Of a stretch of 64,000 nt of DNA, positions 32,169-41,664 are shown in pieces; positions within the stretch are counted from its first letter, which is position 1, and every line of letters begins with the position of its first letter. The position numbers were made by a program, and so were the translations under genes. The notes under the pieces were generated by a model. The model saw only the letters and a list, made by a program, of their open reading frames with translations. It had not been told where the DNA came from and ran no database searches. Source of the stretch: Planctomycetota bacterium. Its GTDB lineage: Bacteria; Planctomycetota; Phycisphaerae; Sedimentisphaerales; Anaerobacaceae. The DNA lies in the NCBI GenBank assembly GCA_019456255.1, contig VRUG01000013.1:1-64000 (forward strand), in the 5' to 3' direction.

Positions 32169-34043
32169 ATGGCCAAATTGCAAAGACAGCTTGGTTTTCT
32201 TGGTGTGTTTTCGGTCGGCGTCGGTGCGATGATAAGTTCCGGCTTGTTCATCCTTCCTGCACTTGCATATTCTAAAGCGGGTTCTGGTATAATAGTTTCA
32301 TATCTTCTCGCATCGATATTGATTCTTCCGAGTGTCCTTAGTAAAGCGGAGCTAACAACGGCGATGCCTAAGGCAGGCGGTACATACTTTTTTATAGAGC
32401 GAAGTTTAGGGTCGACGTGGGGATTGTTCAGCGGGTTTGCTGGTTGGTTTTCATTGGCATTGAAAAGCGCGTTTGCCGTTGTTGGTATGGCAATTATTGT
32501 TAGTGTGTTATTAAAATCTATAAGCGGTATCGAACTTTACGAACATCATTTAAAAATAATAGCTATAGTGTGCTGCCTTGGTTTTACGTTACTGAATATT
32601 ATAAGTGTTAAGCAAACGGGCAGGCTTCAGATATTTTTGGTAGGGATTTTGTTAGCAATCCTTGTGGTTTTTTCCGGTTTGGGTATTGGCAGTGTCGAGT
32701 CTTTTAGATATGAAGGTCTTCTTTCCAATGGGTGGGGTGTGATATTTGCGACATCGGGATTGGTGTTTATCAGCTTTGGTGGCCTGACAAAAATAGCGAG
32801 TATTGCCGAGGAGGTAAAAAATCCGAGCAGGAACTTACCTTTGGGAATGATATTGGCATGGCTGGTAGTAACGTTATTGTATATAAGCGTGGTAACGATA
32901 ACGGTTGGTGTATTAAGCAGCGATGAGTTATCCGCAAGCTATATGCCGATATCACTTGCAGCGAGTAAATTTATGGGTAGTTGGGGTTTTTGGATTTTAA
33001 GCATTGCAGCTATTGCGGCCTTTTTGACGACAGCTAACGGCGGCATATTGACGGCGTCGCGGTCACCTATGGCGATGAGCCGCGACCGTCTTCTTCCATC
33101 GGTATTTGCCCGTGTAAACAAGAAATTTGGGACACCTCATATCAGTGTGTTGATTACGGGCGTATTTATGGTCGGAGCGATTGTATTTCTTGACCTTGAG
33201 ACGCTGGTGAAAACAGCTTCGACAATAATGATAATACTTTTCATGCTTGCTAATGCGAGTGTGATAATAATGCGTGAGAGCCGGATACAGAGTTATCGTC
33301 CCAAATTTAAATCGCCGCTATATCCTTATATGCACATCTTCGCGATTGTCGCTTACGCGTTATTGATAATTGATATGGGTAAGGTGCCGCTATTAATAAC
33401 GGCGGGATTTTTTGTTTTCAGTATCGCGTGGTTCTTTATTTATGTTTACAATCGCGGCGACAGGGCTTCGGCGATAATGCATATAGTCGAGCGAGTGACT
33501 GCGAAAGAGCTGCAGACGGTGACGTTGGAGAATGAGCTTCGCGATATACTGATAGAGCGTGACGAGATAATTGAGGATCGTTTTGATAAGCTTATCAAGA
33601 ACTGCGAGATTCTTGATATTAAAGGGAGCAAGACCGCTGAGGAAGTTTTCCGGCAGGCTTCTGTGATACTGGAAAAGCGTTTAGATACGAGTGAATATGT
33701 TCTATTTGAGAAGTTTATTCATCGTGAGGGCGAAGGCGGGACCGTTGTTCAGCCTGGTTTCGCGATACCGCATATCATAGTTGAGGGCACAAACAAGTTC
33801 GATATTTTGCTGGTTCGTGCGGTTGACGGGATAAAATTTCCGCATACCAAGGAGCCGGTCAAAATAATGTTTGCGCTTGCAGGCAGTCAGGACGAGCGTA
33901 ATTATCATTTGCGTGCGTTGATGGCGATAGCTCAGATATCGCAGGAAAAGAATTTCGAGCATCGGTGGATGACGGCACGAGACAGTGAGAGCATCCGGAA
34001 CCTGATTTTATTGTCGACGAGACCGAGAGATACGAAGTTTTAA
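32169..34043 (+). CDS. APC-family amino-acid permease fused to a PTS EIIA domain
   Basis: 624 residues. Residues 1-430 form an APC permease of about 12 helices, starting 'LGFLGVFSVGVGAMISSGLF' (the GxGxxIGxGIF-like loop) and including 'PKAGGTYFFIERSLG'. After a helical linker, about residues 470-624 look like a fructose/nitrogen-type PTS EIIA domain, with 'PGFAIPHIIVEG' holding the likely phospho-His and 'VKIMFALAGSQDERNYHLRA'. The fusion suggests that transport responds to PTS-type phosphorylation or to nitrogen status; this is inference. No PTS EI or HPr gene is nearby. Confidence 0.85.
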   Translation: MAKLQRQLGFLGVFSVGVGAMISSGLFILPALAYSKAGSGIIVSYLLASILILPSVLSKAELTTAMPKAGGTYFFIERSLGSTWGLFSGFAGWFSLALKSAFAVVGMAIIVSVLLKSISGIELYEHHLKIIAIVCCLGFTLLNIISVKQTGRLQIFLVGILLAILVVFSGLGIGSVESFRYEGLLSNGWGVIFATSGLVFISFGGLTKIASIAEEVKNPSRNLPLGMILAWLVVTLLYISVVTITVGVLSSDELSASYMPISLAASKFMGSWGFWILSIAAIAAFLTTANGGILTASRSPMAMSRDRLLPSVFARVNKKFGTPHISVLITGVFMVGAIVFLDLETLVKTASTIMIILFMLANASVIIMRESRIQSYRPKFKSPLYPYMHIFAIVAYALLIIDMGKVPLLITAGFFVFSIAWFFIYVYNRGDRASAIMHIVERVTAKELQTVTLENELRDILIERDEIIEDRFDKLIKNCEILDIKGSKTAEEVFRQASVILEKRLDTSEYVLFEKFIHREGEGGTVVQPGFAIPHIIVEGTNKFDILLVRAVDGIKFPHTKEPVKIMFALAGSQDERNYHLRALMAIAQISQEKNFEHRWMTARDSESIRNLILLSTRPRDTKF

Positions 34044-34127
34044 GAAAATTTTCGATGGTTATTTTCACGGTTATAAAATGGTAAAATAAGATGGTGTGAA
34101 ATTAGCTATTTTTGGTAGTATAACGAC

Positions 34128-34430
34128 ATGGAAACCTTGATTTTATTGAGAGACTATTTTTCGACGGCGGTCTATACGGGTAAGTGTCTCGTATTTATCA
34201 GCGAGGACTGGCGTGTTGAGTTGACCGAGCACAAGGACACTGATTTCAGCAAAGGCGCCGAGCAGGCTTCTGTTATACGTGTTCGGCTTTTCAAGAAGGC
34301 GTTGAATGAGGAATTTGTTTCAGGGCATTACGAGGATTTTCAGCTTGAGAATATTGGCGAGTTAGCCGAGCAAATTGAAAAGTATGTTCAGATGGCGATA
34401 GGAACTAATCTTCGTGAGGCTATCGAGTAA
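34128..34430 (+). CDS. Small soluble protein, unknown function
   Basis: 100 residues with no membrane segment or signal peptide, acidic C-terminus. It begins 'METLILLRDYFSTAVYTGKC'. It sits 84 nt after the permease and 51 nt before the DUF167 gene, all rightward. No family recognised. Confidence 0.6.
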   Translation: METLILLRDYFSTAVYTGKCLVFISEDWRVELTEHKDTDFSKGAEQASVIRVRLFKKALNEEFVSGHYEDFQLENIGELAEQIEKYVQMAIGTNLREAIE

Positions 34431-34481
34431 ACAATGCCCCCCTCTTTTTAGCACAGTCCTTTAGAGAAACAATCTTAATTC

Positions 34482-34775
34482 ATGAGTAATCTTTCAATCG
34501 AAACTGTTGAGGGCGGAGTGGTATTTACAGTGAAGGTAGTTCCGGGTTCAAGCAGGACCTCGTCGAGCGGTTTATTGGATGATATGTTGAAGGTGAAGGT
34601 TTCTGCCGCAGCAGAGAGGGGCAAGGCCAATAAGTGTTTGATTGACTTTCTATCGCAGGCCCTTGGCGTGAAAAAAAATGTTATCCGTATTATCAGCGGC
34701 CAAATAAATCCTGTTAAGAGGGTAGAGGTTTTGGGTGTTTCGGCTGATATGCTGGAGAAGAAGCTTGGTTTATAA
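34482..34775 (+). CDS. DUF167 (YggU) family protein
   Basis: 97 residues, full length. The pattern 'VKVVPGSSRT', 'LKVKVSAAAERGKANKCLID' and 'IRIISGQINPVKRVEV' is that of the YggU/DUF167 family, whose role is unknown. The MATE gene follows 17 nt later. Confidence 0.88.
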   Translation: MSNLSIETVEGGVVFTVKVVPGSSRTSSSGLLDDMLKVKVSAAAERGKANKCLIDFLSQALGVKKNVIRIISGQINPVKRVEVLGVSADMLEKKLGL

Positions 34776-34792
34776 TAGCTGGACCTATATAG

Positions 34793-36220
34793 ATGGCAGA
34801 AGATTTAGACATAATAATTAACGAAGCGGAATTGGGTGACGCATCTTTAAAATACATGCTAAAGCTTGCAGGGCCCATGGTGGTGACCAATATATCTTTT
34901 ACCGTCATGCAATTCGTCGACAGGTTCATGGTTTCGCGTTTAGGTACAGAGGCATTGGCTGCTATATTGCCAGCGGGTATCGTGAGTTTTATTCCGGCGA
35001 GTTTTGCGCTTGGGGTAATGATAAGTGTTAATACGTTTGTCAGTCAAAGTCTTGGTAGAGGCGATAAGGAAAGTTGTTCCAATTACTGCTGGCAGGCGAT
35101 ATATATGGGTTTTGCGTACTTTTTGGTAGTTATAGCGATAATGTGGCCTGGCGGTCCTTGGATATTCAGGTGGTTCGGGCATGAGCCTGCCGTTGTTGAA
35201 CTGGAAGTAACATATCTTCGAATAATGCTTTACGCACAGTTTCTAACGACGATGATATGGGCCAGCAGTCAGTTCTTCATGGGAATTCACCGACCTATAA
35301 TCACAATGTATTCCTCAGTGACGTCACAGTTTGTTAATATTGGTTTCAATTATCTTTTGATATTCGGCAAATTTGGATTTCCGGCGATGGGCGTAGCTGG
35401 CGCGGGATGGGGAACGTTTATAGGATTAGCGGTTGGTGCTGGTCTTCGTATGGGGGTGTTTTTGGGCAGCGGTATAAACCGCGAGTACAAGAGCAGGCAA
35501 AGTTTTTCCATAGACTTTTCAAAAATGCGGGATTTGATAAAGATCGGTTGTCCAGCGGGTTTAGGATTTATGATCAATATGGCATTTTGGGGAGTGATAT
35601 TGTTTGGACTTGTTGGTAGATTCGGGAAGGAATCTTTGGCGGCGACGAGTGCGGTATTTTCCTGTATGAACGTTTCGTTTATGCCTATCGTAGGGTTGGG
35701 GACAGCATTGACGGCGGCGGTCGGCAAGGCTATAGGAGCCGACAGAAAGGACATCGCGATAAAGCAAACGAGTGTTTGCCTGCGTATAGCATTGGTATAT
35801 ATGGGCATTATCGGGTTGTGTTTTTTCGTTTTCCGCGAGGATTTAATGACATTTTGGTCAAGTGACGATAAGGTAGTGAGTATAGGTACTAAAATTTTCG
35901 TCTGTGCAGCAGTATTTCAGGTATTCGACGCGATTTTGATAATTTACGCAGATGCCCTTCGAGGAGCTGGTGATACGTTGTGGTTGGCGGTAATCGAGGC
36001 GTCCGGGTCGGCTGTTATACTTGGCATAGGCGGCTATTGCATGCTGACGTTTTTCCCTGAGCTTGGTGCAATGGGACCCTGGATGGCGGCAACGGTAAAG
36101 ATAATAATTGTCTCTTTTTTGGTGCGTTGGCGATTTAAGAGTAATCACTGGATGAGGATTGATTTGTTTAAGCGAAGAATTGTTGAAGTACCTACAGAGA
36201 TTAAGACAATAGTGGAATGA
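34793..36220 (+). CDS. MATE-family efflux transporter
   Basis: 475 residues with about 12 helices in two homologous halves. It opens 'YMLKLAGPMVVTNISFTVMQ' then 'VDRFMVSRLGTEALAAI', the standard MATE start, and has 'DALRGAGDT' in the second half. It exports cationic compounds using Na+ or H+ gradients; substrate unknown. Its stop overlaps the next gene (ATGA), suggesting coupling. Confidence 0.9.
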   Translation: MAEDLDIIINEAELGDASLKYMLKLAGPMVVTNISFTVMQFVDRFMVSRLGTEALAAILPAGIVSFIPASFALGVMISVNTFVSQSLGRGDKESCSNYCWQAIYMGFAYFLVVIAIMWPGGPWIFRWFGHEPAVVELEVTYLRIMLYAQFLTTMIWASSQFFMGIHRPIITMYSSVTSQFVNIGFNYLLIFGKFGFPAMGVAGAGWGTFIGLAVGAGLRMGVFLGSGINREYKSRQSFSIDFSKMRDLIKIGCPAGLGFMINMAFWGVILFGLVGRFGKESLAATSAVFSCMNVSFMPIVGLGTALTAAVGKAIGADRKDIAIKQTSVCLRIALVYMGIIGLCFFVFREDLMTFWSSDDKVVSIGTKIFVCAAVFQVFDAILIIYADALRGAGDTLWLAVIEASGSAVILGIGGYCMLTFFPELGAMGPWMAATVKIIIVSFLVRWRFKSNHWMRIDLFKRRIVEVPTEIKTIVE

Positions 36221-37839
36221 TAATGGTATATCACGTTATGAAAAAAGTTTTATTTACAATTTGTATTTTGTTTTTTGTGTCCGGTATATGTTTTGGCGAT
36301 GGCGGTCCTCTTGCGAATTCGAAAAGTGACGGTCTTTATGCGAGGTCGCTAAAAGATGTTTTTAGGCTTGAGGCTGATGATATAGATTTAGCAACAGCGG
36401 CATTGATTATTTCGGAGCAGTGGAGTGACATGGTGCACGGTCGGCGGTATCTGTCGCGCTTAGATGATATAGCGATAGAGATACGTTCGCGGGTCAGTGA
36501 AAGACGTCTTAGCATGAATTACAAAGCAATACCTGTGATAAATAAATACTTGTTTGAAGAATTAGGTTTTAAGTCAGTAGCAGAAGCGACGAACCCTGAC
36601 GATTTGTTTTTGCATTCTGTTATGGATCGTAAGCGTGGTTATTGTTTGAGTTTGTCAGTTCTTTATCTTTCGATAGGTGAGCGTTTAGGATTGCCCTTAT
36701 ACGGTGTGGTGGTACCGGGTCATTTTTTCGTTCGTTACGATGACGGCAAGATGCGTTTTAATATAGAGACGACGAGTAAGGGTGGGACGGCAACTAACGA
36801 GCATTACAGGACGAAGTTCAAGGTTCCCTCCGGCTATAGTGACAGCATTTACATGGAGAATCTCGATAAAAGGCAGAGTTTAGGGTGTTTCTTCAATAAT
36901 CTTGGTAATGCGTATATAGATGTTAACAACATAGAGTCGGCACAACAGGCACTTGAGCGTGCTGTCCAGATTAATCCGTTGCTTGCGGAATCACGTTTGA
37001 ACCTTGGTAATGTTTATCTTCGTAAGGAACGTCTTGAGGATGCGATATACGAGTACCAGGAAGCGTTGAAAATCAATCCCCGTAATTCGAAGGCCCACAA
37101 TAATCTTGGTAATGCGTATTCCCGTCGGGGTTGGCTTGACTATGCGATAGGTGAATACGAGGCAGCCATCGGTCAGGAGCCTGATTTTGTTGATGCTTAT
37201 AAAAACATATCTCTTGCCTATGTGAAGAAGAAGATATTTGATGAGGCGAGATATTATCTTGATAAAGCGATTGAATTGTCTCCGAAGGATTTTAGCTGTT
37301 ACAATCAGATGGGTGACATTTATTTTCAGTTAGAGCATTATGAAGAAGCAATCACCGAATATAAAAAAGCGTTGCGTTTAAATTCTGCATTCATGGAGGC
37401 GTATTACAATCTGGCAATAAGTTATAATAAGCTTGGGCTGGTTGAGCAGGAGATATCAGCATACAGGGACGCGCTGAAGATTAAGCCTGATTTGTCGCCG
37501 GCGTTAATAAATCTTGGTAATGCATATTTTAATAAGAAGAAATTTGATTTAGCAATTGTCGAATACAAGAAGGCGGTGGCGATTAATTCCGAGGACGCTA
37601 CGACCAACTATAATCTTGGGACAGCTTATTCACAGAAGAAGGACCATGAGCGGTCGGTGTCGTGGTACAATAAGGCAATTGCGCTGGCCCCTGAGATGGG
37701 TGACGCTCATAACGGTCTTGCGTTTGGTCTTTATAGTCTCGGCAAATATGATTTGGCTTTAGAGCACCTGGAAATTGCGGAGCGTTTGGGGGTAGAGATA
37801 TCAGAAGAGCTTTTGGCGGCGATTGAAGACAAGCTTTAG
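36217..37839 (+). CDS. Exported transglutaminase-like protein with nine TPRs
   Basis: 540 residues. A signal peptide ('KKVLFTICILFFVSGICFG') precedes a SirB1/transglutaminase-like domain (about residues 60-215) with 'KRGYCLSLSVLYLSI' (nucleophile Cys) and 'VVVPGHFFVRY' (His). Nine TPR units with the 'NLGNAY...A...Y..A' pattern fill residues 225-540. The start used is ATG 36217, overlapping the MATE stop; ATG 36238 is a reasonable alternative. It is probably a periplasmic scaffold with a cysteine-protease-like head; catalysis is not shown. Confidence 0.82.
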   Translation: MIMVYHVMKKVLFTICILFFVSGICFGDGGPLANSKSDGLYARSLKDVFRLEADDIDLATAALIISEQWSDMVHGRRYLSRLDDIAIEIRSRVSERRLSMNYKAIPVINKYLFEELGFKSVAEATNPDDLFLHSVMDRKRGYCLSLSVLYLSIGERLGLPLYGVVVPGHFFVRYDDGKMRFNIETTSKGGTATNEHYRTKFKVPSGYSDSIYMENLDKRQSLGCFFNNLGNAYIDVNNIESAQQALERAVQINPLLAESRLNLGNVYLRKERLEDAIYEYQEALKINPRNSKAHNNLGNAYSRRGWLDYAIGEYEAAIGQEPDFVDAYKNISLAYVKKKIFDEARYYLDKAIELSPKDFSCYNQMGDIYFQLEHYEEAITEYKKALRLNSAFMEAYYNLAISYNKLGLVEQEISAYRDALKIKPDLSPALINLGNAYFNKKKFDLAIVEYKKAVAINSEDATTNYNLGTAYSQKKDHERSVSWYNKAIALAPEMGDAHNGLAFGLYSLGKYDLALEHLEIAERLGVEISEELLAAIEDKL

Positions 37840-37856
37840 AGCATTTTAATCTTTTC

Positions 37857-37976
37857 TGTTCGCATTTAGGCCGTCGTGAGGACGAGGCTGGCAAAGAAGA
37901 AAACGCAGCCCTACTTATTGTAGGGCGAGTATTTCTGATGCCGCCACCCGAAGCTGCAACAGGCATAAAGCGAACA
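37857..37976 (+). ncRNA. Candidate structured RNA (or miniature palindromic element)
   Basis: The ends pair over a long range: TGTTCGC (37857-37863) with GCGAACA (37970-37976), TTTA (37865-37868) with TAAA (37966-37969), and GCC (37870-37872) with GGC (37962-37964). Inside are three hairpins: GTC/GAC (37873-37883), GGCTG/CAGCC (37886-37890, 37906-37910) and GCCCTAC/GTAGGGC (37908-37914, 37920-37926). The last two overlap at 37908-37910, so they are alternatives. No T-run follows. I match it to no known RNA family. The strand is arbitrary because the pairing is symmetric. Confidence 0.4.
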
Positions 37977-38126
37977 CGAAAAATTAAACTGTTCTAGCTT
38001 GGCATAAGGTCAAATCAACATTTGGGGTTGATTTTTCAGGTCTGGATAAAAACATTGATGTTCATTGGTAGTGGCGGTATATTGTCAGGTTCAAGTGATA
38101 AATGAAATTATGTGGAGAAATGCATT

Positions 38127-40487
38127 GTGAAATCGATTTGGACAATAACAACGGCGATATTTTTTTTCAGTGTAGTTTTTAGCATTACCGCAGCAGGTGC
38201 TGATGTTAATGATTTGTCGTCTTATTATGGTTTCAAAGAGATAGAGATAATCAAGCTTGACTGGGGGATAAGGAGTTTATGCATTGCCGATTTTGACGGT
38301 GACGGTCGAAATGATATTGCGATAGCCAATAATCGCAAGGCTAAGATTGAGCTTCTGCTTCAAAAAGAGGAAAAGAGCGCTGAAGAAGCGGCAGTGGTGG
38401 TTGACGAAGAAGATATAGATGTGAATTTGCTTGTCGGTGAGAGCAGATTTAAGCGTGAAGCAGTTATGATATCTCAAAGGGTTGCAAGTCTTGTCTGCAA
38501 GGACCTCAATTCCGATGGTCTGATTGATTTGGCTTTTTATAGTGGTGAGCCTAGGGGTCTGTATGTAATATTACAAAAAGATGGTAAAGGTGAGAGTGAC
38601 AAAGCTGGTACGCTTAGCTGGCAAACACGAAAAAAGATAAAGATAGATGATGGTTTGATGGTTTCCAATTCTTTGGTTTGTGCCGATTTTAACAGAGACG
38701 GGGCAAATGATTTGGCATTGGCGGCACGTGACGGGCTCTATCTGATACTGCAAAAAGAGGGAGGGACATTGGCAGAGCCTGTGAAATATCCGATGTCTTC
38801 AAAGATATTGAGTCTCAAAGTCAGTGACCTTAATGGTGACAAGATAAATGATTTGGTTATGGTTACAAATGACAGTGAGAAGCCTATCCATGTGCGGTTT
38901 GGTCTTGAGACTGGTCAGCTTGGTCCGGAAATTCAATTTTTTACCGAAACACCTTTGGGTTGGAATTTATCTAATATCGACAAGAAAGAAGGTGACGAGT
39001 TATTAATAATTGACGCAAGAAGCGGCAGGCTTGTTTGTTATAAATATTCGGCGCAGAGCGAGGATGAAACAGAGTGGCCAATATCATTTTATCCTCTGGT
39101 TTCCGGTGAAGGAGAGACTAAGCGTGATTTGGCAGCGGGTGACTTTGATGGTGACGGGCTGCCAGATATTGTTATAAGCGAACCGGGTTCGGCGGAACTG
39201 GTTTTGTACCGTCAAAAGGAAGGTGTTGGTTTGTCGGAGCCTGTGAAATTTCCCGCATTTGCTGATATTAAGAGTTTGTCGGCAATGGATATCAACGGCG
39301 ACGGTAAGTTAGAGCTCGGCGTATTAAGTGTGAAAGAGAAGGTTATCGGTATAAGTGAATTCACGGATGAGAGGCTTACCTTTCCCAAGCCTATTGATAT
39401 TGTCGATGAGCCGGTCGCGATGGAGTTGAATGATATTGACCGCGATGGAAGTGTTGACTGTGTTTATATCTCTCGTGATTCGAATGATATTTACAGCTTC
39501 CGGATTAAATATGGAATTGGACGGGTAGAAAAGCTGGAAGCGGGATTAGAAGTTAAGGAGCTTAAAAGCAATCCTGATGGATTGAAGGTTGTTGATGTAG
39601 ACCAGGACGGTTTGAAAGATGTTTTGGTATTTGTGAAATATGAAAGCCCTGTATTGATTCGGCAGGTAAAGAAGGACAGTTTCGCGGTTGTCGATTCGAG
39701 AGGTACGCAGGCAAGTTTGATTAAAGAGGCAAATCTGCATTCAATTGGTGTCGGTAACGTGGATGGCAAGGAAGGAAGTGAGCTTTTAATAGCACAAAAG
39801 AATTTTGCGAGAAGTCTTGTTTTTAGCGATGGGAAGAACTGGAGTGTTATTGACCAATACAACGCCAAGAGTACGGAGAATAATATATCATTAGTTTCAA
39901 GTTTTGATATTGACCGAAGCGGTAAGCCTGCTATTTTACTTTTGGACGGGAAGAAGGGACAGCTTCAGATTCTAAAGGCAGGCGATAACAAGACATATCG
40001 TTATGATAAGGAAATAAATGTTGGTACATGGGACAAGGCGTCCCATCTTAAGATGTTATATTTGCCGTTAAGCGGAGACGGTTCGAATAACATACTTCTT
40101 TTTGACAGTACGAAATTTGCGATTGTTGTGATTCCTGAGGGTAAGGGCGGTGCGACTCTGGAACAGCAGTTCAGCTATGAGACAAAGATAAAAGATGGTA
40201 GGTATGGCAATTTAACGGTTGGTGACATTAATTCGGACGAGTCAGCAGATATTATCATGGTAGATTATAAGCGTAATCATCTTGAAATACTTTCTTTAAA
40301 TGAGCAGGTAAAGCCCGAGGCGGCGATGCGATTCAAGATATTTGAGCAGAAAGGTTATCGTGATGATAAGCGAGGCAAAGCTGGGATCGAGCCTCGTGAA
40401 ATGAAAGTGGCTGACATTACCAATGACGGCAAGGCGGACCTGTTGACGGTTATTCACGACCGTTTGATAATTTATCCCCAGGATTGA
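38127..40487 (+). CDS. Exported FG-GAP/VCBS beta-propeller protein
   Basis: 786 residues. A signal peptide (to about residue 24) is followed by some twelve FG-GAP-type repeats with Ca-binding-like loops such as 'DFDGDGRNDIAIA', 'DFNRDGANDLALA', 'DFDGDGLPDIVIS' and 'DITNDGKADLLTV'. The repeats probably form two beta-propellers outside the cytoplasm. I chose GTG 38127 because GGAG lies 9 nt upstream; the frame also opens at GTG 38112. The ligand is unknown. A terminator follows at 40514. Confidence 0.85.
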   Translation: MKSIWTITTAIFFFSVVFSITAAGADVNDLSSYYGFKEIEIIKLDWGIRSLCIADFDGDGRNDIAIANNRKAKIELLLQKEEKSAEEAAVVVDEEDIDVNLLVGESRFKREAVMISQRVASLVCKDLNSDGLIDLAFYSGEPRGLYVILQKDGKGESDKAGTLSWQTRKKIKIDDGLMVSNSLVCADFNRDGANDLALAARDGLYLILQKEGGTLAEPVKYPMSSKILSLKVSDLNGDKINDLVMVTNDSEKPIHVRFGLETGQLGPEIQFFTETPLGWNLSNIDKKEGDELLIIDARSGRLVCYKYSAQSEDETEWPISFYPLVSGEGETKRDLAAGDFDGDGLPDIVISEPGSAELVLYRQKEGVGLSEPVKFPAFADIKSLSAMDINGDGKLELGVLSVKEKVIGISEFTDERLTFPKPIDIVDEPVAMELNDIDRDGSVDCVYISRDSNDIYSFRIKYGIGRVEKLEAGLEVKELKSNPDGLKVVDVDQDGLKDVLVFVKYESPVLIRQVKKDSFAVVDSRGTQASLIKEANLHSIGVGNVDGKEGSELLIAQKNFARSLVFSDGKNWSVIDQYNAKSTENNISLVSSFDIDRSGKPAILLLDGKKGQLQILKAGDNKTYRYDKEINVGTWDKASHLKMLYLPLSGDGSNNILLFDSTKFAIVVIPEGKGGATLEQQFSYETKIKDGRYGNLTVGDINSDESADIIMVDYKRNHLEILSLNEQVKPEAAMRFKIFEQKGYRDDKRGKAGIEPREMKVADITNDGKADLLTVIHDRLIIYPQD

Positions 40488-40513
40488 GTAAATTTTGATA
40501 ATTAGAGTTTTTG

Positions 40514-40549
40514 AGGGTCATGAGTTTTTAGCTTATGGCCCTATTTTTT
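40514..40549 (+). terminator. Intrinsic terminator after the FG-GAP gene
   Basis: An 11-bp stem (40514-40524 with 40532-40542, two G-T pairs), a 7-nt loop, then A and six T (40544-40549). Confidence 0.7.
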
Positions 40550-40555
40550 GTATTG

Positions 40556-40583
40556 TTGACGGAGGTGGTATTTGTGGTATAAT
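40556..40583 (+). promoter_or_regulatory. Promoter of lpxD-lpxI
   Basis: TTGACG (40556-40561), a 16-nt spacer and a perfect TATAAT (40578-40583), about 40 nt before ATG 40627. It follows directly after the terminator. Confidence 0.65.
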
Positions 40584-40626
40584 TGCCGGCGATAAATGGG
40601 TTTGATTTAAAGGTGCAGGTAACTAT

Positions 40627-41658
40627 ATGCGGACAATGACGTTAGGAGAGTTAGCCAAGCACGTGGGCGGGCATGTCGAGGGCGATAGTTCTCTGCAAAT
40701 CAATTCAGCGACAACGCTCGAACTTGCCGGTGAGGGTGATATAAGTTTTTTGGCAAATAAGAAATATGTCAATGAACTTGAAACGACGAAGGCAAGTGCG
40801 GTAATAATTAATAAAAAGGCCAAGAGCTCAGCTTCACTTTTAATAGCGGATGACGCTTACTTCGCATTTAGAGAAATAGTGGTGCTGCTGCATGGTCAGC
40901 GTGAACATAAAAAGGTTGGGGTTAGTAGTAAGGCATCGATAGCTGAGACTGCAAAAATCGGTAAAGACTGTGACATTCACGATTTTGTCACTATAAGTGA
41001 CAACGTAAAGATAGGCGAGAGATGTGTACTGTATCCGGGTGTGTTTGTCGGAGCTGAAACCGAGATAGGTGACGACTGTATTTTGTATCCTAATGTTGTA
41101 ATTTACGATAGATGTATAGTCGGCAGCAGAGTAATCATCCAGGCTAACGCGACGATTGGTGAAGACGGATATGGTTTTGCAACTTATAAAGGCAAGCATC
41201 ACAAGATACCTCATATAGGCCGAGCTATACTCGAAGATGACGTAGAGATAGGTTCCGGGTGCGGCATCGAGCGCGGGACATTGGATGATACGGTAATCGG
41301 CGAGGGGAGCAAGTTAGGTGACATGGTAGCGATAGGCCATGGTACCAAGATTGGTCCTTATTGTCTGTTGGTTGCGCAGGTTGGTATATCTGGTTCAACG
41401 ACGCTTGGTCATCATTGCGTAGCCGGTGGTCAGGTTGGTATTACCGGCCATATAAAAATTGGAAATGGTGTAATGATTGGCGCCCAGGCGGGAGTAACGA
41501 ATGATGTTGAAGACGGTAAGATGATTCTGGGTTCGCCGGCGATAGAGGCAAGCAATGCCAAGCGCTCGTTTGCGGTGATATCGCAACTTCCTTCGATGCG
41601 AAATAAGTTACGCAGACTTGAAAAACAAATGGCGAAACTTGAGGGCGAAGATAAATAA
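40627..41658 (+). CDS. lpxD: UDP-3-O-acylglucosamine N-acyltransferase
   Basis: 343 residues. The N-terminal uridine-binding domain ('TLGELAKHVGGHVEGD', 'ISFLANKKYVNEL') is followed by left-handed beta-helix hexapeptide repeats (about residues 105-300), with catalytic-region 'AIGHGTKIGPYCLLVAQVGI' and 'LGHHCVAGGQVGITGH'. It adds the N-linked acyl chain of lipid A. The next gene, lpxI, acts in the same pathway and begins 6 nt after the stop. Confidence 0.95.
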   Translation: MRTMTLGELAKHVGGHVEGDSSLQINSATTLELAGEGDISFLANKKYVNELETTKASAVIINKKAKSSASLLIADDAYFAFREIVVLLHGQREHKKVGVSSKASIAETAKIGKDCDIHDFVTISDNVKIGERCVLYPGVFVGAETEIGDDCILYPNVVIYDRCIVGSRVIIQANATIGEDGYGFATYKGKHHKIPHIGRAILEDDVEIGSGCGIERGTLDDTVIGEGSKLGDMVAIGHGTKIGPYCLLVAQVGISGSTTLGHHCVAGGQVGITGHIKIGNGVMIGAQAGVTNDVEDGKMILGSPAIEASNAKRSFAVISQLPSMRNKLRRLEKQMAKLEGEDK

Positions 41659-41664
41659 CAGACC

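Noticed and set aside
37598-37966. Minus-strand frame through the structured element at 37857-37976
   Set aside because: It overlaps the TPR coding region, has low-complexity composition and lacks an SD; the pairing explains the sequence better.
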